Shown here: positions 41,287 to 52,455 of the stretch, piece after piece
Layout of the letters: every line of letters starts with the position of its first letter
Position numbering within the stretch: position 1 is the stretch's first letter
Origin: Vibrio azureus
Lineage (GTDB): Bacteria > Pseudomonadota > Gammaproteobacteria > Enterobacterales > Vibrionaceae
Assembly (NCBI RefSeq): GCF_002849855.1
Contig: NZ_CP018616.1
Span: forward strand, 1,054,001 to 1,118,000
Length of the DNA stretch: 64,000 nt
Reading direction: 5' to 3'
The notes under the pieces: model-generated
The model's database searches: none
Told to the model about the DNA's origin: nothing
What the model saw: the letters and a program-made list of their open reading frames with translations, nothing else
Made by a program: the position numbers and the translations under genes

Positions 41287-41571
41287 TATACCCAAGTGAC
41301 CTCAAGATGCTTGATTCAGAGCGAGGTCACTGAGTCGAATTCAAGGAAGACAACGAAGCGGAATAGCCGGCTCTTTCTTATTTTTGTAAGAAGAACGGTT
41401 GTTTGACGCAAGAAGTCGGCTCAGTGACACGCTCCCAAAGGGCGAGCGGCCTTAACTCTCAGACTTTGTTAACGACTCTCAATGTAGAGCCACTATATTT
41501 TCGAATCGTTGCCGCGCCTGAGAGTTAAGGTCATCTCGCTGAACACAGTATCTTGAGGTTACTTGGGTATA
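41287..41571. mobile_element. 285-bp MITE-like element, apparent full-length member of the dispersed palindrome family
   Basis: The ends are 22-bp terminal inverted repeats (41287-41308 and 41550-41571) matching at 21 of 22 positions, of the form TACCCAAGTNACCTCAAG. Inside lies a second perfect 13-bp inverted repeat, CCTTAACTCTCAG (41450-41462) / CTGAGAGTTAAGG (41518-41530). There is no open frame that looks coding. The short copy at 35571 carries both inner flanks of this element without the middle, so this copy is the better candidate for the parental form. Mobility is inferred; I could not confirm a target-site duplication. Confidence 0.7.
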
Positions 41572-41596
41572 TCCGTTACTTTCTGCTTTTTTAATC

Positions 41597-42370
41597 TTAA
41601 TGGTTTGAGTATCCGACCTTGTTAAGCAATTTTTGCCATAGTGTGCCAAGTAATTCATGCCAGTAGAGCTCAGTTTGCTCAAGGTACTGTGACTTAGGCG
41701 CGTATTTTTGCCAAGGCTGTTCGATATCTTTTACCGATAAAAAGTTGGTTGGGGCTGGTATAGGCTTAATTCCTGCAGCATTGAATTCTAAGAGAGCACG
41801 CTTCATGTGGCTTGCCGAAGTGACGAGAACCACCTCTTTTTGATTGACAAACGCAGCAGATTGTCGAGCTTCTTCCCAAGTGTCTTTGGCATCCTCCAGT
41901 AGAATGATATCAGATTTTGAAACGCCGAGAGCGAGAGCTACATTGGCCATCATTCTTGCGTGGCTTACTTTAGAGCCGCCTGCATAACCAGAGAGAATCA
42001 GCTTAGCTCCAGGGTACATCCGTAGGATTCTTATTCCTTCAGCAAGCCGCATCAATGCTGCTCGACTTAGCTGTGATGTGGGAGGAAGCTCATCATCGAC
42101 TACATGGCCATTACCTAACACCATCACGTAATCTACGGTCGATTGTGTGGGTAAAAAAGCCTTATACTCGCGCTCCATAGGCATAAGCAACTTATTTGAT
42201 ACAGGTTGGAATGCGGCGAGAAAAATACCAGAAAGAGAAAACAGGATGATGAAGCAACCTGTTTTACGTTTGGTGGTAAAACTGACCAGAATCAGTCCCA
42301 ATAACCCAATAATGAGAAGCGCGGGTAAGGGCATCAGTAGTGCAGATATTACTTTTTTCAGCTCAAACAT
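41597..42370 (-). CDS. elyC: ElyC-like envelope biogenesis factor (DUF218/YdcF fold)
   Basis: ElyC supports peptidoglycan and lipid carrier use in the cell envelope of E. coli. The 257-residue inner-membrane protein has two N-terminal transmembrane helices (about 8-30 and 38-57) and a periplasmic DUF218 domain with VMVLGNGH, AKLILSGYAGGS, DTWEEA and VTSASHMKRA. It is divergent from cmoM-mukFEB, the same arrangement as elyC/cmoM (ycbC/smtA) in E. coli, which supports orthology. Confidence 0.9.
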   Translation of the reverse strand: MFELKKVISALLMPLPALLIIGLLGLILVSFTTKRKTGCFIILFSLSGIFLAAFQPVSNKLLMPMEREYKAFLPTQSTVDYVMVLGNGHVVDDELPPTSQLSRAALMRLAEGIRILRMYPGAKLILSGYAGGSKVSHARMMANVALALGVSKSDIILLEDAKDTWEEARQSAAFVNQKEVVLVTSASHMKRALLEFNAAGIKPIPAPTNFLSVKDIEQPWQKYAPKSQYLEQTELYWHELLGTLWQKLLNKVGYSNH

Positions 42371-42484
42371 ACATAAATAGTCCGAAAAAACATCAATTGA
42401 TAATAAAAATAAGGGTGATACTCTTTATTCCTGCCTTCCTTGTGCCAGAATAGCAAGATAATCCTTAATCATAACCTAGCAAAA

Positions 42485-43282
42485 GTGACTGAAGACCGCA
42501 ATTTCGACGATATCGCCCACAAATTTGCAAAAAATATCTACGGCTCAGACAAAGGAGAGCTTAGACAAATCATTGTATGGGAAGACTTCCAGAGAATTCT
42601 AAATGAATTAGAGGCTCACCAGCAACCCTTAAAAATACTTGATGCAGGTGGTGGTTTGGCTCAGATGTCGCAAAAGCTTGCCGCGCTCGGACATGAAGTG
42701 AGCCTGTGTGATTTGTCTTCAGAAATGTTGCAGCTAGCAAAGCAGGATATAGATAAAAACGGTTTACTGGAACAGTATCGGTTTATTCATGCTCCGATTC
42801 AATCTATCGATAAACATCTATCGACGCCCGTTGATTTCGTCATGTTTCATGCGGTTATGGAGTGGCTCGTTGATCCAAAATACGCGCTTGAAAAACTACT
42901 GGCCAAAGTGAAAGCTGGGGGTATTGTTTCAGTTATGTTTTATAACCATCACGGTTTGGTTTACAAAAATGTGGTTTGTGGCAATATTCCACATGTATTA
43001 AACGGTATGCCTCACCGGAAACGATTTAAATTACAGCCTCAACAAGGTTTAAAGCCAGAAGATGTCTATCAATGGATAGAAAACGCGGGTTTTACTATTT
43101 GTGGTAAGTCCGGTATTCGCTCATTTAGTGATTACATCGGTAATCAGCAATATATGGGTGACTATGAGTTTGAGGATGTGTTGGCACTAGAAAAACAACT
43201 TTGCCGACAAGAACCCTACCTCTCATTAGGCCGTTACATACATGTTTGGGCCAAGAAAAATGATAAACAGGAATCACAATGA
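42485..43282 (+). CDS. cmoM: tRNA 5-carboxymethoxyuridine methyltransferase CmoM
   Basis: CmoM methylates cmo5U34 to mcmo5U34 in certain tRNAs using SAM. The 265-residue class I methyltransferase has motif [19 protein letters not shown], and [11 protein letters not shown]. The GTG at 42485 gives [20 protein letters not shown], the family start; the TTG at 42440 is unlikely. It overlaps mukF by 4 nt (ATGA), so it heads the muk operon, the standard gammaproteobacterial order. cmoA and cmoB, which make its substrate, lie at 53.4-55.2 kb. Confidence 0.94.
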   Translation: MTEDRNFDDIAHKFAKNIYGSDKGELRQIIVWEDFQRILNELEAHQQPLKILDAGGGLAQMSQKLAALGHEVSLCDLSSEMLQLAKQDIDKNGLLEQYRFIHAPIQSIDKHLSTPVDFVMFHAVMEWLVDPKYALEKLLAKVKAGGIVSVMFYNHHGLVYKNVVCGNIPHVLNGMPHRKRFKLQPQQGLKPEDVYQWIENAGFTICGKSGIRSFSDYIGNQQYMGDYEFEDVLALEKQLCRQEPYLSLGRYIHVWAKKNDKQESQ

Positions 43283-44616
43283 GTGAGATAACTCTTAATG
43301 CGGCCGATCAACCGATTGATGAATTGGTAGGTTGGGTAAAGCAGAATGACTTCTCGTTGAACCTGACTACAGAACGTTTGGCGTTTTTGATTGCTATCGC
43401 TGTACTGAGTAACGAAAGGTTCGATGAAGAATTGGGAGAAGGTGAACTACATGACGCATTTGCCATCGTGACTCGCCTTTTCGAAGCCACTGGAGAAGCG
43501 TCGGCTTTCCGTGCAAACAATGCTATTAATGAGATGGTCAAACAACGTTTGATCAGCCGCTTTGTCAGTGAAATGACAGATGGAGCGAGTATTTATCGCT
43601 TATCCCCCTTAGCGATCGGCATTACCGACTACTACGTTCGTCACCGTGAGTTTTCTAAATTACGTCTTTCTATCCAGCTTTCCATGGTTGCTGATGAGAT
43701 GGCAAAAGCGATTGAAGCAGCTCAAAAAGGCGGAACACCAGGACATTGGAAGAAGAATGTCTATGGCGTTTTAAAGTACTCTGTTGGTGAAATATTTGAT
43801 CAAATAGATCTTAACCAAAGAGTGATGGATGAACAGCAGCAATCCGTAAAACAGCAAATCGCAGACCTACTGAATAAAGACTGGCGCGAGGCAATCAATA
43901 ACTGTGAAGCGCTGCTCTCAGAAACATCAAGCACACTTCGTGAGCTGCAAGACACCTTGCAAGCAGCCAGTGATGAATTACAAACACAACTTTTGGATGT
44001 TCAGGGCATTGTGTATGGTGATCCTGAGCTAGAGTTTATTGAAGAAGCATTGTTTGGCTTACAGATGAAACTCGATCGAATTACCAGTTGGGGCCAACAA
44101 GCGATTGATCTCTGGATTGGTTACGATCGTCACGTGCATAAATTTATTCGTACTGCGATTGATATGGATAAAAATCGTGCCTTCAGTGCTCGTTTACGCC
44201 AATCCATGACGGATTACTTCGATATGCCTTGGTTCCTCACTTATGCCAATGCCGAAAAACTCTCTGACCTTCGTGATGAGGCGCTTATTCTCCGTAACGA
44301 TGAAGTCACGGGGCAAGTTCCAATGGAAGTGGAATATGAAGAATTTCAAAAAGTGAATGATGAGCTCTCCGAAACAATTGGTGAGATGTTGAAAGCACAT
44401 AAAGAGCAAAATACGCCGCTCGACTTAAGTGCGGTGCTAAAAGATTACCTTTCACAGCATCCACATACTCATCATTTTGATTTAGCCCGTATTGTTGTTG
44501 ATCAAGCGGTCCGTCTTGGTTACTCGGAATCCGACTATCAGGCTATTCAACCAAACTGGAAAGCCATCAATGAATTTGGTGCAAAGGTACAAGCAAATGT
44601 CATCGACAGATACTAA
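43279..44616 (+). CDS. mukF: Chromosome partition protein MukF (kleisin)
   Basis: MukF is the kleisin of the MukBEF condensin. The 445-residue protein begins with the winged-helix dimerisation domain (about 1-110; [19 protein letters not shown]), continues with a helical middle and ends in the C-terminal winged-helix that binds the MukB head. Overlaps with cmoM (4 nt) and mukE (20 nt) show translational coupling. Confidence 0.97.
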   Translation: MSEITLNAADQPIDELVGWVKQNDFSLNLTTERLAFLIAIAVLSNERFDEELGEGELHDAFAIVTRLFEATGEASAFRANNAINEMVKQRLISRFVSEMTDGASIYRLSPLAIGITDYYVRHREFSKLRLSIQLSMVADEMAKAIEAAQKGGTPGHWKKNVYGVLKYSVGEIFDQIDLNQRVMDEQQQSVKQQIADLLNKDWREAINNCEALLSETSSTLRELQDTLQAASDELQTQLLDVQGIVYGDPELEFIEEALFGLQMKLDRITSWGQQAIDLWIGYDRHVHKFIRTAIDMDKNRAFSARLRQSMTDYFDMPWFLTYANAEKLSDLRDEALILRNDEVTGQVPMEVEYEEFQKVNDELSETIGEMLKAHKEQNTPLDLSAVLKDYLSQHPHTHHFDLARIVVDQAVRLGYSESDYQAIQPNWKAINEFGAKVQANVIDRY

Positions 44617-45310
44617 TGAATATATGCCAGATAATCTGGTTAAAGCGATAGCAAACCCTTTATTTCCTGCGCTGGACAGTATGCTTCGTGCTGGTCGACA
44701 TATCTCTTCTGAGGATCTCGATAATTACGCTTTGTTGTCAGATTTTGAAATAGAACTTTCGTCATTTTATCAGCGCTACAACACTGAGTTAGTTAAAGCC
44801 CCTGAAGGTTTTTTCTACCTTCGACCTCGCTCAACCTCACTGATTGGACGAAGTGTTCTATCTGAGTTAGATATGTTGGTTGGTAAAGTGTTGTGCTTTT
44901 TATATCTCAGCCCAGAGCGCCTTGCTCATGAAGGTATTTTTACTAATCAAGAGCTGTATGAAGAACTGCTGGCTTTGGCTGATGAAAACAAGCTGATGCG
45001 ACTGGTCACCAACCGTGCAACTGGTTCGGATCTTGATAAAGAAAAGCTGTTTGAAAAAGTGCGAACGTCTCTACGTCGCCTGCGTCGATTAGGCATGATT
45101 ATCAATATTGGTGAAACCAGTAAATTTAGCATCAGTGAATCGGTCTTCCGTTTTGGTGCTGATGTTCGCTCGGGTGATGATATGAGAGAGGCACAATTAC
45201 GCTTGATTCGCGATGGTGAAGCAGTCGTTCATACGAAAGAGCCGAGCCAAGGCAGTTTATTGACTGAAGATGACCAAGCTGAAGAGCAAACAAATGAGGG
45301 TGAAGTATGA
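44597..45310 (+). CDS. mukE: Chromosome partition protein MukE
   Basis: MukE binds MukF and modulates MukB ATPase and DNA binding. The 237-residue protein contains [16 protein letters not shown] [35 protein letters not shown] and [14 protein letters not shown], close to E. coli MukE. The ATG at 44597 has AAAGG before it and matches the family start ([13 protein letters not shown]); the frame extends farther upstream inside mukF but without support. The acidic C-terminal tail is typical. Confidence 0.97.
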   Translation: MSSTDTNEYMPDNLVKAIANPLFPALDSMLRAGRHISSEDLDNYALLSDFEIELSSFYQRYNTELVKAPEGFFYLRPRSTSLIGRSVLSELDMLVGKVLCFLYLSPERLAHEGIFTNQELYEELLALADENKLMRLVTNRATGSDLDKEKLFEKVRTSLRRLRRLGMIINIGETSKFSISESVFRFGADVRSGDDMREAQLRLIRDGEAVVHTKEPSQGSLLTEDDQAEEQTNEGEV

Positions 45311-48300
45311 GCATGATTGAACGTGGTAAATATCAATCGTTGACCATGGTTAACTGGAACGGCTTCTTTGCCCGTACTTTTGATATTGATGATTTGGTTA
45401 CCACGCTATCTGGCGGTAACGGTGCAGGTAAGTCGACAACAATGGCAGCATTTATTACCGCATTAATCCCTGACCAAACACTATTGCATTTCCGTAATAC
45501 TACGGAAGCTGGTAGCAGCCAGTCATCTCGCGATAAAGGTTTGTTTGGTAAATTACAACCAGGTGCCTGTTATGCTGCTTTGGATGTCGTCAATTCTCGA
45601 AACCAACGCCTATTGTTTGCTGTTAAGCTACAGCAAGTTGCAGGGCGTGACAAAAAAGTAGACATCAAACCCTTCGTTATCCAAGGCTTGCCGAGTCACG
45701 TTAAGCCGACAGATATATTGATTGAAAGTGTCTCCGCAACCCAAGCCAGAGTTAGGCAGCTTAACGAAGTCAAAGAGGTTATTGGAGAGTATGAAGGTGT
45801 TCAGTTTAAAGCCTTCTCTTCTATCGTTGACTACCATGCCCAAATGTTTGAATTTGGTGTCGTTCCAAAGAAATTACGTAACTCGGGCGATCGTTCGAAG
45901 TTTTATCGTTTGATTGAAGCTTCATTATACGGTGGTATTTCAAGTGCTATTACCCGTTCATTGCGTGATTACCTTCTGCCGCAAAATGGTGGCGTAAAAA
46001 AAGCGTTCCAAGATATGGAATCTGCCTTGCGCGAAAACCGTATGACGTTAGAAGCGATCAAAACTACGCAAGCAGATCGTGACCTCTTCAAACACCTGAT
46101 CACCGAATCAACAAATTACGTGGCTGCTGACTACATGCGCCATGCTAACGATCGTCGTAAAAAATTAGATAAAACCCTTTCACTACGTTCAGAACTGTTT
46201 GGGTCACGGGAAACGTTGGTTGAACAAAACAACTTACTTAACCGTGTTCAAGAAGAATTAGCGTTATTGCTCGATTCGGAGTCAGCGTTAGAGCAAGATC
46301 ATCAAGCCGCGTCTGATCATTTGCAGTTAGTACAAAATGCGTTACGTCAACAAGAGAAGATTGAACGCTACCAAGAAGATCTTGAAGAGCTAAATGAGCG
46401 CTTTGAAGAGCAGATGATGGTGGTGGAAGAAGCGCAAGAACGCGTCATGATGGCGGAAGAGCAAGCGACCGTAGCGGAAGAAGAGGTAGACAGCCTTAAA
46501 ACGCAACTTGCGGATTACCAACAAGCGCTTGATGTACAACAAACTCGAGCTCTTCAGTACCAGCAAGCTGTTCAAGCGCTTGAGAAAGCGAAAACTTTAC
46601 TTAAAGATGAAAGTTTAACCGCAGAATCTGCACAGCAGTTGGTGTCTGAACTTAAGAGTCAAGAAGCTGAAAATACCAATGCTTTGTTAGCGTTTAAGCA
46701 CAAGTTAGACATGTCATCTGCAGCAGCCGAGCAGTTCGAAATGGCTTTGACATTAGTCCAAAGTATTGTCGGTTCGGTAGAACGCAAAGAGGCCTCTCAA
46801 CAGGCCAAAACCGTTCTTTTGAAAGCGCGTGAGTCACAGCAAGTGGTTCAGAATGAGCAGCAATGGCGTGCACAGCATCGTGATCTTGAACGCAGCTTGA
46901 ACCAGCAACGTCAAGTTCGCGAGCTAGTTACTGAATACCAAAAGCAATTTCATGTTGAATTAACGGATGAAATTGCCTTTGAACAAGAACGTGAACGCCA
47001 TGCGATGCAAATTGATTCACTCGAAATGTCGCAAGAAGAATTGCGTGAACAACGTGGTGAACAGCGCCGTATTGAGCAAAATGCTGCAGCGGAAATCAAT
47101 AAACTGGAAGCCATTGCCCCTGCTTGGATTGCCGCCAATGATGCGCTAGAAAAGCTACGTGAGCAAAGTGGCGCGGCGTTAGAAGACAGTCAAGCGGTTA
47201 TGAGCCAAATGCAGGCTGTACTTGAACAAGAAAAAGCGCTCTCTATCGCCAAAGACAAGTTGTCAGAGCGTCGCAACCAGCTTGAAACAGAAATTGAGCG
47301 CCTTGCCTCACCTGGCGGTTCAAATGATCCTCGTTTGAAAGGTTTAGCCGATACTTTGGGTGGTGTACTGCTCTCTGAGATCTACGATGACATCACCATT
47401 GATGATGCTCCATACTTTAGCGCCATGTATGGTCCAGCACGTCATGCTATCGTGGTTTCTGATTTATCCGGTATCGAAGAGAAGTTAGTTGAATTAGATG
47501 ACTGTCCTGAAGATTTATACATCATTGAAGGTGACGTAGATGCATTTGATGATAGTTCATTTAATGCTGAAGAACTTGAGGGTGCAGTATGTGTTCGCAT
47601 GAACGAGCACCAAATGCGTTACTCTCGCTTTCCTGAGATTCCTTTATTTGGTCGTGCGGCACGCGAACAACGCTTAGAACTTCTTCGTAATGAGAGAGAG
47701 GAAGTGGTTGAACAGCATGCGAAGTCTGCTTTTGACTCGCAGAAAATGCAGCGTCTATACCAAGCATTCAACCAATTTGTTGCAAAGCATATTCAGGTCG
47801 CTTTTGAAGCTGATCCTGAGCAGGCGCTGGTGGTTATCCGCGACAAACGTAATCAAGTCGTTCGTGTCTTAGCGGACTTAGATAGTAAAGAGCAACAGCA
47901 ACGCTCACAATTGCAAACCAGTAAGCAAGCGCTTTCTTCTTTGGATAAATTGGCCGCAAATATTATTCTCATCGACGATGATACACTGCAAGCTCGTTTT
48001 GATGAGCTGGAAGAGAAAATTTCTCTGCTTTCTGAAGCAAAACAATTCTTAAACTCACACGCGAAGGCGGTTGGTGAGCTAGAAAAAATAGCGGTTGCAT
48101 TAGAAGCGGATCCAGAGCAATTTGATGCACTTGAAGCTGAGTACAAAACGGCAGACGAACAACTACAAGAGCTTAAGAAGCAAATATTTGCTCTTTCAGA
48201 TTTGGTCGAGCGTCGTCATTATTTCGCTTATGCTGACTCAATGGAGCTGTTAAATAAGAGCAGTGAACTGAGTGACCAATTAAAAGCAAAACTGGTTCAA

Positions 48301-49776
48301 GCAGAGCAGATGCGTACGCGCAGTCGTGAGGAACTGAAGCAGTCACAGAGTCAAATGAACCAATACAATCAAGTATTGGCCTCTTTGAAAAGCTCACATC
48401 AAGCAAAATTGGAGACGGTTCAGGAGTTCAAGCAAGAACTACAAGAATTCGGTGTGAATGCCGATGAAGGGGCAGAAGAGCGAGCAATGCGTCGCCGTGA
48501 TGAGTTACACGAGCGTCTTCATACTTCTCGAAGTCGTAAGAGCGAGTACGAACGTACCATTACCTCTACCGAATTAGAGATGAAAGGCTTAGCCAAGCGC
48601 ATGAAGAAGGTACAGAAAGAATACGTGGAACTGCGTACCTTTGTTGTCGCAGCAAAAGCAGGCTGGTGCTCAGTTCTTCGTCTTGCACGTGAAAACGATG
48701 TCGAACGTCGCCTACATAAACGTGAATTGGCTTATTTGTCAGCCGATGAGTTACGTTCAATGTCGGACAAATCACTGGGTGCGTTGCGCCTTGCTGTGGC
48801 TAATAATGACGATTTACGCGATGCATTACGATTATCTGAAGATAATGCTCGTCCTGAACGTAAGGTATTGTTCTATATCGCTGTTTATCAGCATCTACGT
48901 GAACGCATTCGTCAGGATATCATTCGTACCGATGACCCAGTAGAAGCAATCGAAGAGATGGAAGTGGAGCTGGCCCGTCTAACCGAGGAACTGACGCAAC
49001 GTGAAAACCGCCTAGCAATCAGCTCTGAGTCGGTTGCGAGCATCATCAAAAAGACCATTCAACGTGAGCAAAACCGTATCCGTATGCTGAACCAAGGCTT
49101 ATCGAATATTTCATTTGGGCAGGTCAAAGGCGTACGTCTAAATGTGAAGATTCGCGAAAGTCACGAGGTTCTTTTAAATGGTCTTTCCATTCATCAAGAT
49201 CAGCATAAAGATTTGTTTGAGTCTTCTCGCTTTACCTTCTCTGAAGCGATGGCAAAACTGTTCCAGCGAGTCAACCCTCATATTGATATGGGTCAGCGTT
49301 CTCCACAGATCCTTGGTGAAGAGCTATTGGATTACCGTAACTACTTAGAGTTGAGCGTAGAAGTAAACCGTGGTTCTGATGGTTGGCTACAAGCGGAATC
49401 TGGGGCACTATCAACAGGTGAAGCGATCGGTACAGGTCAATCTATCCTATTAATGGTTGTACAAAGCTGGGAAGAAGAATCACGTCGCTTGAGAAGTAAA
49501 GACATTGTGCCTTGTCGCTTGTTGTTCCTCGATGAGGCAGCGCGTCTTGATACGAAGTCAATTTCGACTCTATTTGAATTGTGTGACCGACTGGATATGC
49601 AGCTGCTTATCGCGGCACCTGAAAATATCAGTCCAGAAAAAGGCACCACCTATAAGCTTGTTCGCAAAGTGTTCAAAGATCATGAACATGTTCATGTGGT
49701 TGGCTTACGCGGTTTTGGGCAAGCTCAGAAACCAAATAACGACGCTCAAGCAATCATGGAAGCGATTGAATCATAA
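45307..49776 (+). CDS. mukB: Chromosome partition protein MukB (SMC-like condensin)
   Basis: MukB is the SMC-like ATPase of the MukBEF condensin that organises and segregates the chromosome. The 1489-residue protein has Walker [10 protein letters not shown] (36-44), a long coiled-coil arm, a hinge around 650-780, a return coil, and the C-terminal head with the signature [17 protein letters not shown] and Walker [12 protein letters not shown]. It overlaps mukE by 4 nt and is the last gene of the operon. Confidence 0.98.
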   Translation: MSMIERGKYQSLTMVNWNGFFARTFDIDDLVTTLSGGNGAGKSTTMAAFITALIPDQTLLHFRNTTEAGSSQSSRDKGLFGKLQPGACYAALDVVNSRNQRLLFAVKLQQVAGRDKKVDIKPFVIQGLPSHVKPTDILIESVSATQARVRQLNEVKEVIGEYEGVQFKAFSSIVDYHAQMFEFGVVPKKLRNSGDRSKFYRLIEASLYGGISSAITRSLRDYLLPQNGGVKKAFQDMESALRENRMTLEAIKTTQADRDLFKHLITESTNYVAADYMRHANDRRKKLDKTLSLRSELFGSRETLVEQNNLLNRVQEELALLLDSESALEQDHQAASDHLQLVQNALRQQEKIERYQEDLEELNERFEEQMMVVEEAQERVMMAEEQATVAEEEVDSLKTQLADYQQALDVQQTRALQYQQAVQALEKAKTLLKDESLTAESAQQLVSELKSQEAENTNALLAFKHKLDMSSAAAEQFEMALTLVQSIVGSVERKEASQQAKTVLLKARESQQVVQNEQQWRAQHRDLERSLNQQRQVRELVTEYQKQFHVELTDEIAFEQERERHAMQIDSLEMSQEELREQRGEQRRIEQNAAAEINKLEAIAPAWIAANDALEKLREQSGAALEDSQAVMSQMQAVLEQEKALSIAKDKLSERRNQLETEIERLASPGGSNDPRLKGLADTLGGVLLSEIYDDITIDDAPYFSAMYGPARHAIVVSDLSGIEEKLVELDDCPEDLYIIEGDVDAFDDSSFNAEELEGAVCVRMNEHQMRYSRFPEIPLFGRAAREQRLELLRNEREEVVEQHAKSAFDSQKMQRLYQAFNQFVAKHIQVAFEADPEQALVVIRDKRNQVVRVLADLDSKEQQQRSQLQTSKQALSSLDKLAANIILIDDDTLQARFDELEEKISLLSEAKQFLNSHAKAVGELEKIAVALEADPEQFDALEAEYKTADEQLQELKKQIFALSDLVERRHYFAYADSMELLNKSSELSDQLKAKLVQAEQMRTRSREELKQSQSQMNQYNQVLASLKSSHQAKLETVQEFKQELQEFGVNADEGAEERAMRRRDELHERLHTSRSRKSEYERTITSTELEMKGLAKRMKKVQKEYVELRTFVVAAKAGWCSVLRLARENDVERRLHKRELAYLSADELRSMSDKSLGALRLAVANNDDLRDALRLSEDNARPERKVLFYIAVYQHLRERIRQDIIRTDDPVEAIEEMEVELARLTEELTQRENRLAISSESVASIIKKTIQREQNRIRMLNQGLSNISFGQVKGVRLNVKIRESHEVLLNGLSIHQDQHKDLFESSRFTFSEAMAKLFQRVNPHIDMGQRSPQILGEELLDYRNYLELSVEVNRGSDGWLQAESGALSTGEAIGTGQSILLMVVQSWEEESRRLRSKDIVPCRLLFLDEAARLDTKSISTLFELCDRLDMQLLIAAPENISPEKGTTYKLVRKVFKDHEHVHVVGLRGFGQAQKPNNDAQAIMEAIES

Positions 49777-49850
49777 TGATTGAAGCGATAAAAACGGCTT
49801 ATCTGTGTGATTGTTAGTATGAACCACAAAAGATAGTATGAGTCACAAAA

Positions 49851-49885
49851 AAACGCCCGCAGATCGAAATCTGCGGCGTTTTTTT
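49851..49885 (+). terminator. Intrinsic terminator of the muk operon
   Basis: ACGCCCGCAGAT (49853-49864) and ATCTGCGGCGT (49869-49879), with one bulged C and a CGAA tetraloop, are followed by a run of T. It lies about 75 nt past mukB. Just before it, a roughly 20-nt unit starting TAGTATGA is repeated twice (about 49815-49850). Confidence 0.92.
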
Positions 49886-49970
49886 GATTAGAGGTATTCA
49901 TTAGGGATATTTTAAAGCCCACTAATTTTCATCGCTAAACATTCAGATGTTTCGGATCTGAAGCCAGTGC

Positions 49971-50942
49971 TTAGAATTGGGATTTCACACCAAATTGTTC
50001 AGCTGCGTAAGCGACACGTTCTTTGGGCTTAGGGTATTCGGCTTGCGTGCCTAGGTTTTCAATGTGTTTGAGTCTAGGCAGTAAACCCGCACCATTAGCG
50101 ATTTGTATTGCTAAACCAGGACGTGCATTAAGCTCAAGAACCATTGGCCCTTCCTCTTTATCCAGTACCATATCTGTACCCATATAGCCTAGACCGGTCA
50201 TTTCCCAAGCACTAGAAGCAAGTTCTAATAGTCTTTCCCAATGAGGAACCTGAAGCGTTGATAAGTCTTTCCCCGTATCTGGGTGATGCGTGATCGGTTG
50301 ATCAAATTGCACCGCACGTATTGCTTTACCTGTCGCAATATCAATACCGACACCTACAGCGCCTTGGTGTAGATTAGCTTTTCCATCGGAAGCAGAAGTA
50401 GAGCAACGCATCATCGCCATCACAGGGTAGCCTTTAAAGACGATGATACGGACATCAGGTACTCCTTCGAAACTGAACCCTTCAAAGCAATCATCAAACT
50501 TAATTAAGTTTTCCACCACCGCGACATCATTTTTCCCCCCAAGAGAGAACAAACCAGCCAGAGCGTTACTGATGTGACGTTCAACTTCCTCTTTATTGAT
50601 GGTTGCCCCTGATGGCTTTGTGTAGACGCCATCTTTATGGGAGGTCACGACAAGGATTCCCTTGCCGCCACTACCTTGTGCTGGCTTGATAACGAAACCC
50701 GGCCAGTTTTGTACCATGTCGTGGATCTTTTTCACTTCTGCTTGGCTTGAAATAACACCAATTAAAGTGGGTACTGTCGCCCCAGCAGCTTCAGCAATGA
50801 TTTTGGTTTTTAATTTATCATCAACCAGCGGGTATTTAGAACGATCATTATAGCGACCAATGTAGCTGTGGTTGCGTTTGTTCATGCCCATAATGCCTTT
50901 ATGGCGTAGCTTTGCTGGCGAAGTAAAACGTTCAAACATCAT
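49971..50942 (-). CDS. Alpha-L-glutamate ligase-like ATP-grasp protein (RimK-related)
   Basis: The 323-residue ATP-grasp enzyme contains the nucleotide lid region VIKPAQGSGGKGILVV and the metal-binding block MVLELNARPGLAIQIANG. RimK-type ligases add glutamate or other residues to a carboxyl group using ATP. This subfamily is typically encoded next to the 7TM inactive-transglutaminase gene, as here: it overlaps that gene by one base (TAATG) and is the last of a three-gene operon. The start at 50942 is fixed by this coupling. Its acceptor and donor are unknown. Confidence 0.88.
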   Translation of the reverse strand: MMFERFTSPAKLRHKGIMGMNKRNHSYIGRYNDRSKYPLVDDKLKTKIIAEAAGATVPTLIGVISSQAEVKKIHDMVQNWPGFVIKPAQGSGGKGILVVTSHKDGVYTKPSGATINKEEVERHISNALAGLFSLGGKNDVAVVENLIKFDDCFEGFSFEGVPDVRIIVFKGYPVMAMMRCSTSASDGKANLHQGAVGVGIDIATGKAIRAVQFDQPITHHPDTGKDLSTLQVPHWERLLELASSAWEMTGLGYMGTDMVLDKEEGPMVLELNARPGLAIQIANGAGLLPRLKHIENLGTQAEYPKPKERVAYAAEQFGVKSQF

Positions 50943-52447
50943 TAATCCTCCGCAAGGGGTTTAAAGCGGCGTAATTCTGTTAAGCGATAACCTGTGTACG
51001 TACCAAGAAGCAGTATGATGGCAAGCACGACCAATTGCAGTCCAAAGAAGTTAAACGTTAAATGCTGGATGTATGGGTTAGTCATCGCCATATAGACCAG
51101 AATTGAAGTAAGCAGTGAACCACCACCTTGTAGTGCGACTTCTTTTGCCCCTTCTTCTTCCCACAGAATCGACATACGTTCGATAGTCCAAGACAAAATG
51201 ATCATCGGGAAGAAGGTAATCGTCAGGCCTTCTGTTAGTCCAATCTTAAATGCCACCACGGTAAAGACCGATATGATCATGATGACGGTAATGATGACGG
51301 CAGAAATCCGGGCGACTAATAAGAGGTTGAGCCTAGAGAGATAACTTCGAATGATCAGTCCCGTTCCTACTATGAGCAAGAAACCAACCACACCTGTGAT
51401 CAAAGTCGTTTGCACAAAAGCAACCGCAATGAGCACTGGCATAAAAGTACCTGATGTTTTTAGGCCAATGATAACGCGAAGGAAAACCACAATTAATGCC
51501 CCGATAGGGATGAGCATAATGGTCTTGAACATCGCTTGTTCTTCAAGAGGCAAGCTATGGATAGACAGGTTTAACAGGCCATCGGCGGCAACTTTGTTAT
51601 CTGTCGCTTCTTTTGGTGTCAGTTGCTGCTTGATCATTGAAAAATGAACTTGGCTGTTTTTACCGCCCATAAGATCAAGTAACGAAACATTGGATTCATC
51701 CCAAACAAGAAGGTTGGTTTGTGAGGCTGCTTGCTCTGAATTAGGCGAGAAAAGCACCCACTTGTTATCAGACCAAACTTGAACCATAGGTTGAATCATT
51801 TGTCTGCGACGGCCATCTTCCAATTCGATCACACCAACCACTTTGCTGTGTACTCCGGCCGTTAGCAAAAGGTTTTGTAAGGCTTCGGTTCGGTCAAAAT
51901 CATTGAGCATCAAAGCTGCATTTTGGCTATCAGGATCATTAAGTATCTTGATTAATTCGCGGGTAAAAGTCTCATTATCTGCAGAGCGGCTCATCGCACG
52001 TTGAATCAGTGCTTTGGCCGCCGCTTGTTGTGGTGCAGAGAGGGTAGGCTTTGTAATGCTCTCTGTTGGTGGTTGTTGATCAAACTTTGCTTGCGGGTCA
52101 ACTAAAAACTGAGCTTTGTAATAGATGGTTTGTGGTCCACTTGCTTGACGGATAGACCATTCAGCGCGTCGACCAGAAGGAGCGTCGACGTAGGACACAC
52201 CGTATCCTGGTGAGGAAGCCGATTCTCCTATGAGAGTGAAATCTTGTTGGGTATGTGGTGCAGCAAGTGAGGCTTTCACTTCTCCGCCATTGGCGGTAAA
52301 TTCGATACGAGCTTCAACATCCCAAACTTGGCGTTGTTCACCAGGCGTCCAAGGAACACCGTAACTCTCGTGTCTAATAACGCTTAGCGCGATCCCTGCA
52401 GCGACTAAAAGGAGTATGGATAGGTAAAATGGAATTCTTGACGTCAT
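50942..52447 (-). CDS. Inactive transglutaminase fused to seven-transmembrane domain
   Basis: The 501-residue inner-membrane protein has an N-terminal transmembrane helix (about 6-22), a periplasmic transglutaminase-like domain (about 30-300) and seven hydrophobic helices in the C-terminal 200 residues, starting TIMLIPIGALIVVFLRVI. The periplasmic domain lacks a cysteine where a transglutaminase nucleophile would sit: I find none in residues 25-300. This is the known Transglut_i_TM/7TM_transglut architecture. It sits 8 nt after the retropepsin-like gene and overlaps the ATP-grasp gene. Biochemical role unknown. Confidence 0.88.
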   Translation of the reverse strand: MTSRIPFYLSILLLVAAGIALSVIRHESYGVPWTPGEQRQVWDVEARIEFTANGGEVKASLAAPHTQQDFTLIGESASSPGYGVSYVDAPSGRRAEWSIRQASGPQTIYYKAQFLVDPQAKFDQQPPTESITKPTLSAPQQAAAKALIQRAMSRSADNETFTRELIKILNDPDSQNAALMLNDFDRTEALQNLLLTAGVHSKVVGVIELEDGRRRQMIQPMVQVWSDNKWVLFSPNSEQAASQTNLLVWDESNVSLLDLMGGKNSQVHFSMIKQQLTPKEATDNKVAADGLLNLSIHSLPLEEQAMFKTIMLIPIGALIVVFLRVIIGLKTSGTFMPVLIAVAFVQTTLITGVVGFLLIVGTGLIIRSYLSRLNLLLVARISAVIITVIMIISVFTVVAFKIGLTEGLTITFFPMIILSWTIERMSILWEEEGAKEVALQGGGSLLTSILVYMAMTNPYIQHLTFNFFGLQLVVLAIILLLGTYTGYRLTELRRFKPLAED

Positions 52448-52455
52448 AATCTACC

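Noticed and set aside
35571-41571. CRISPR array formed by the recurring palindromes
   Set aside because: Copies are irregularly spaced over kilobases among genes, with no unique spacers of constant length and no cas genes.
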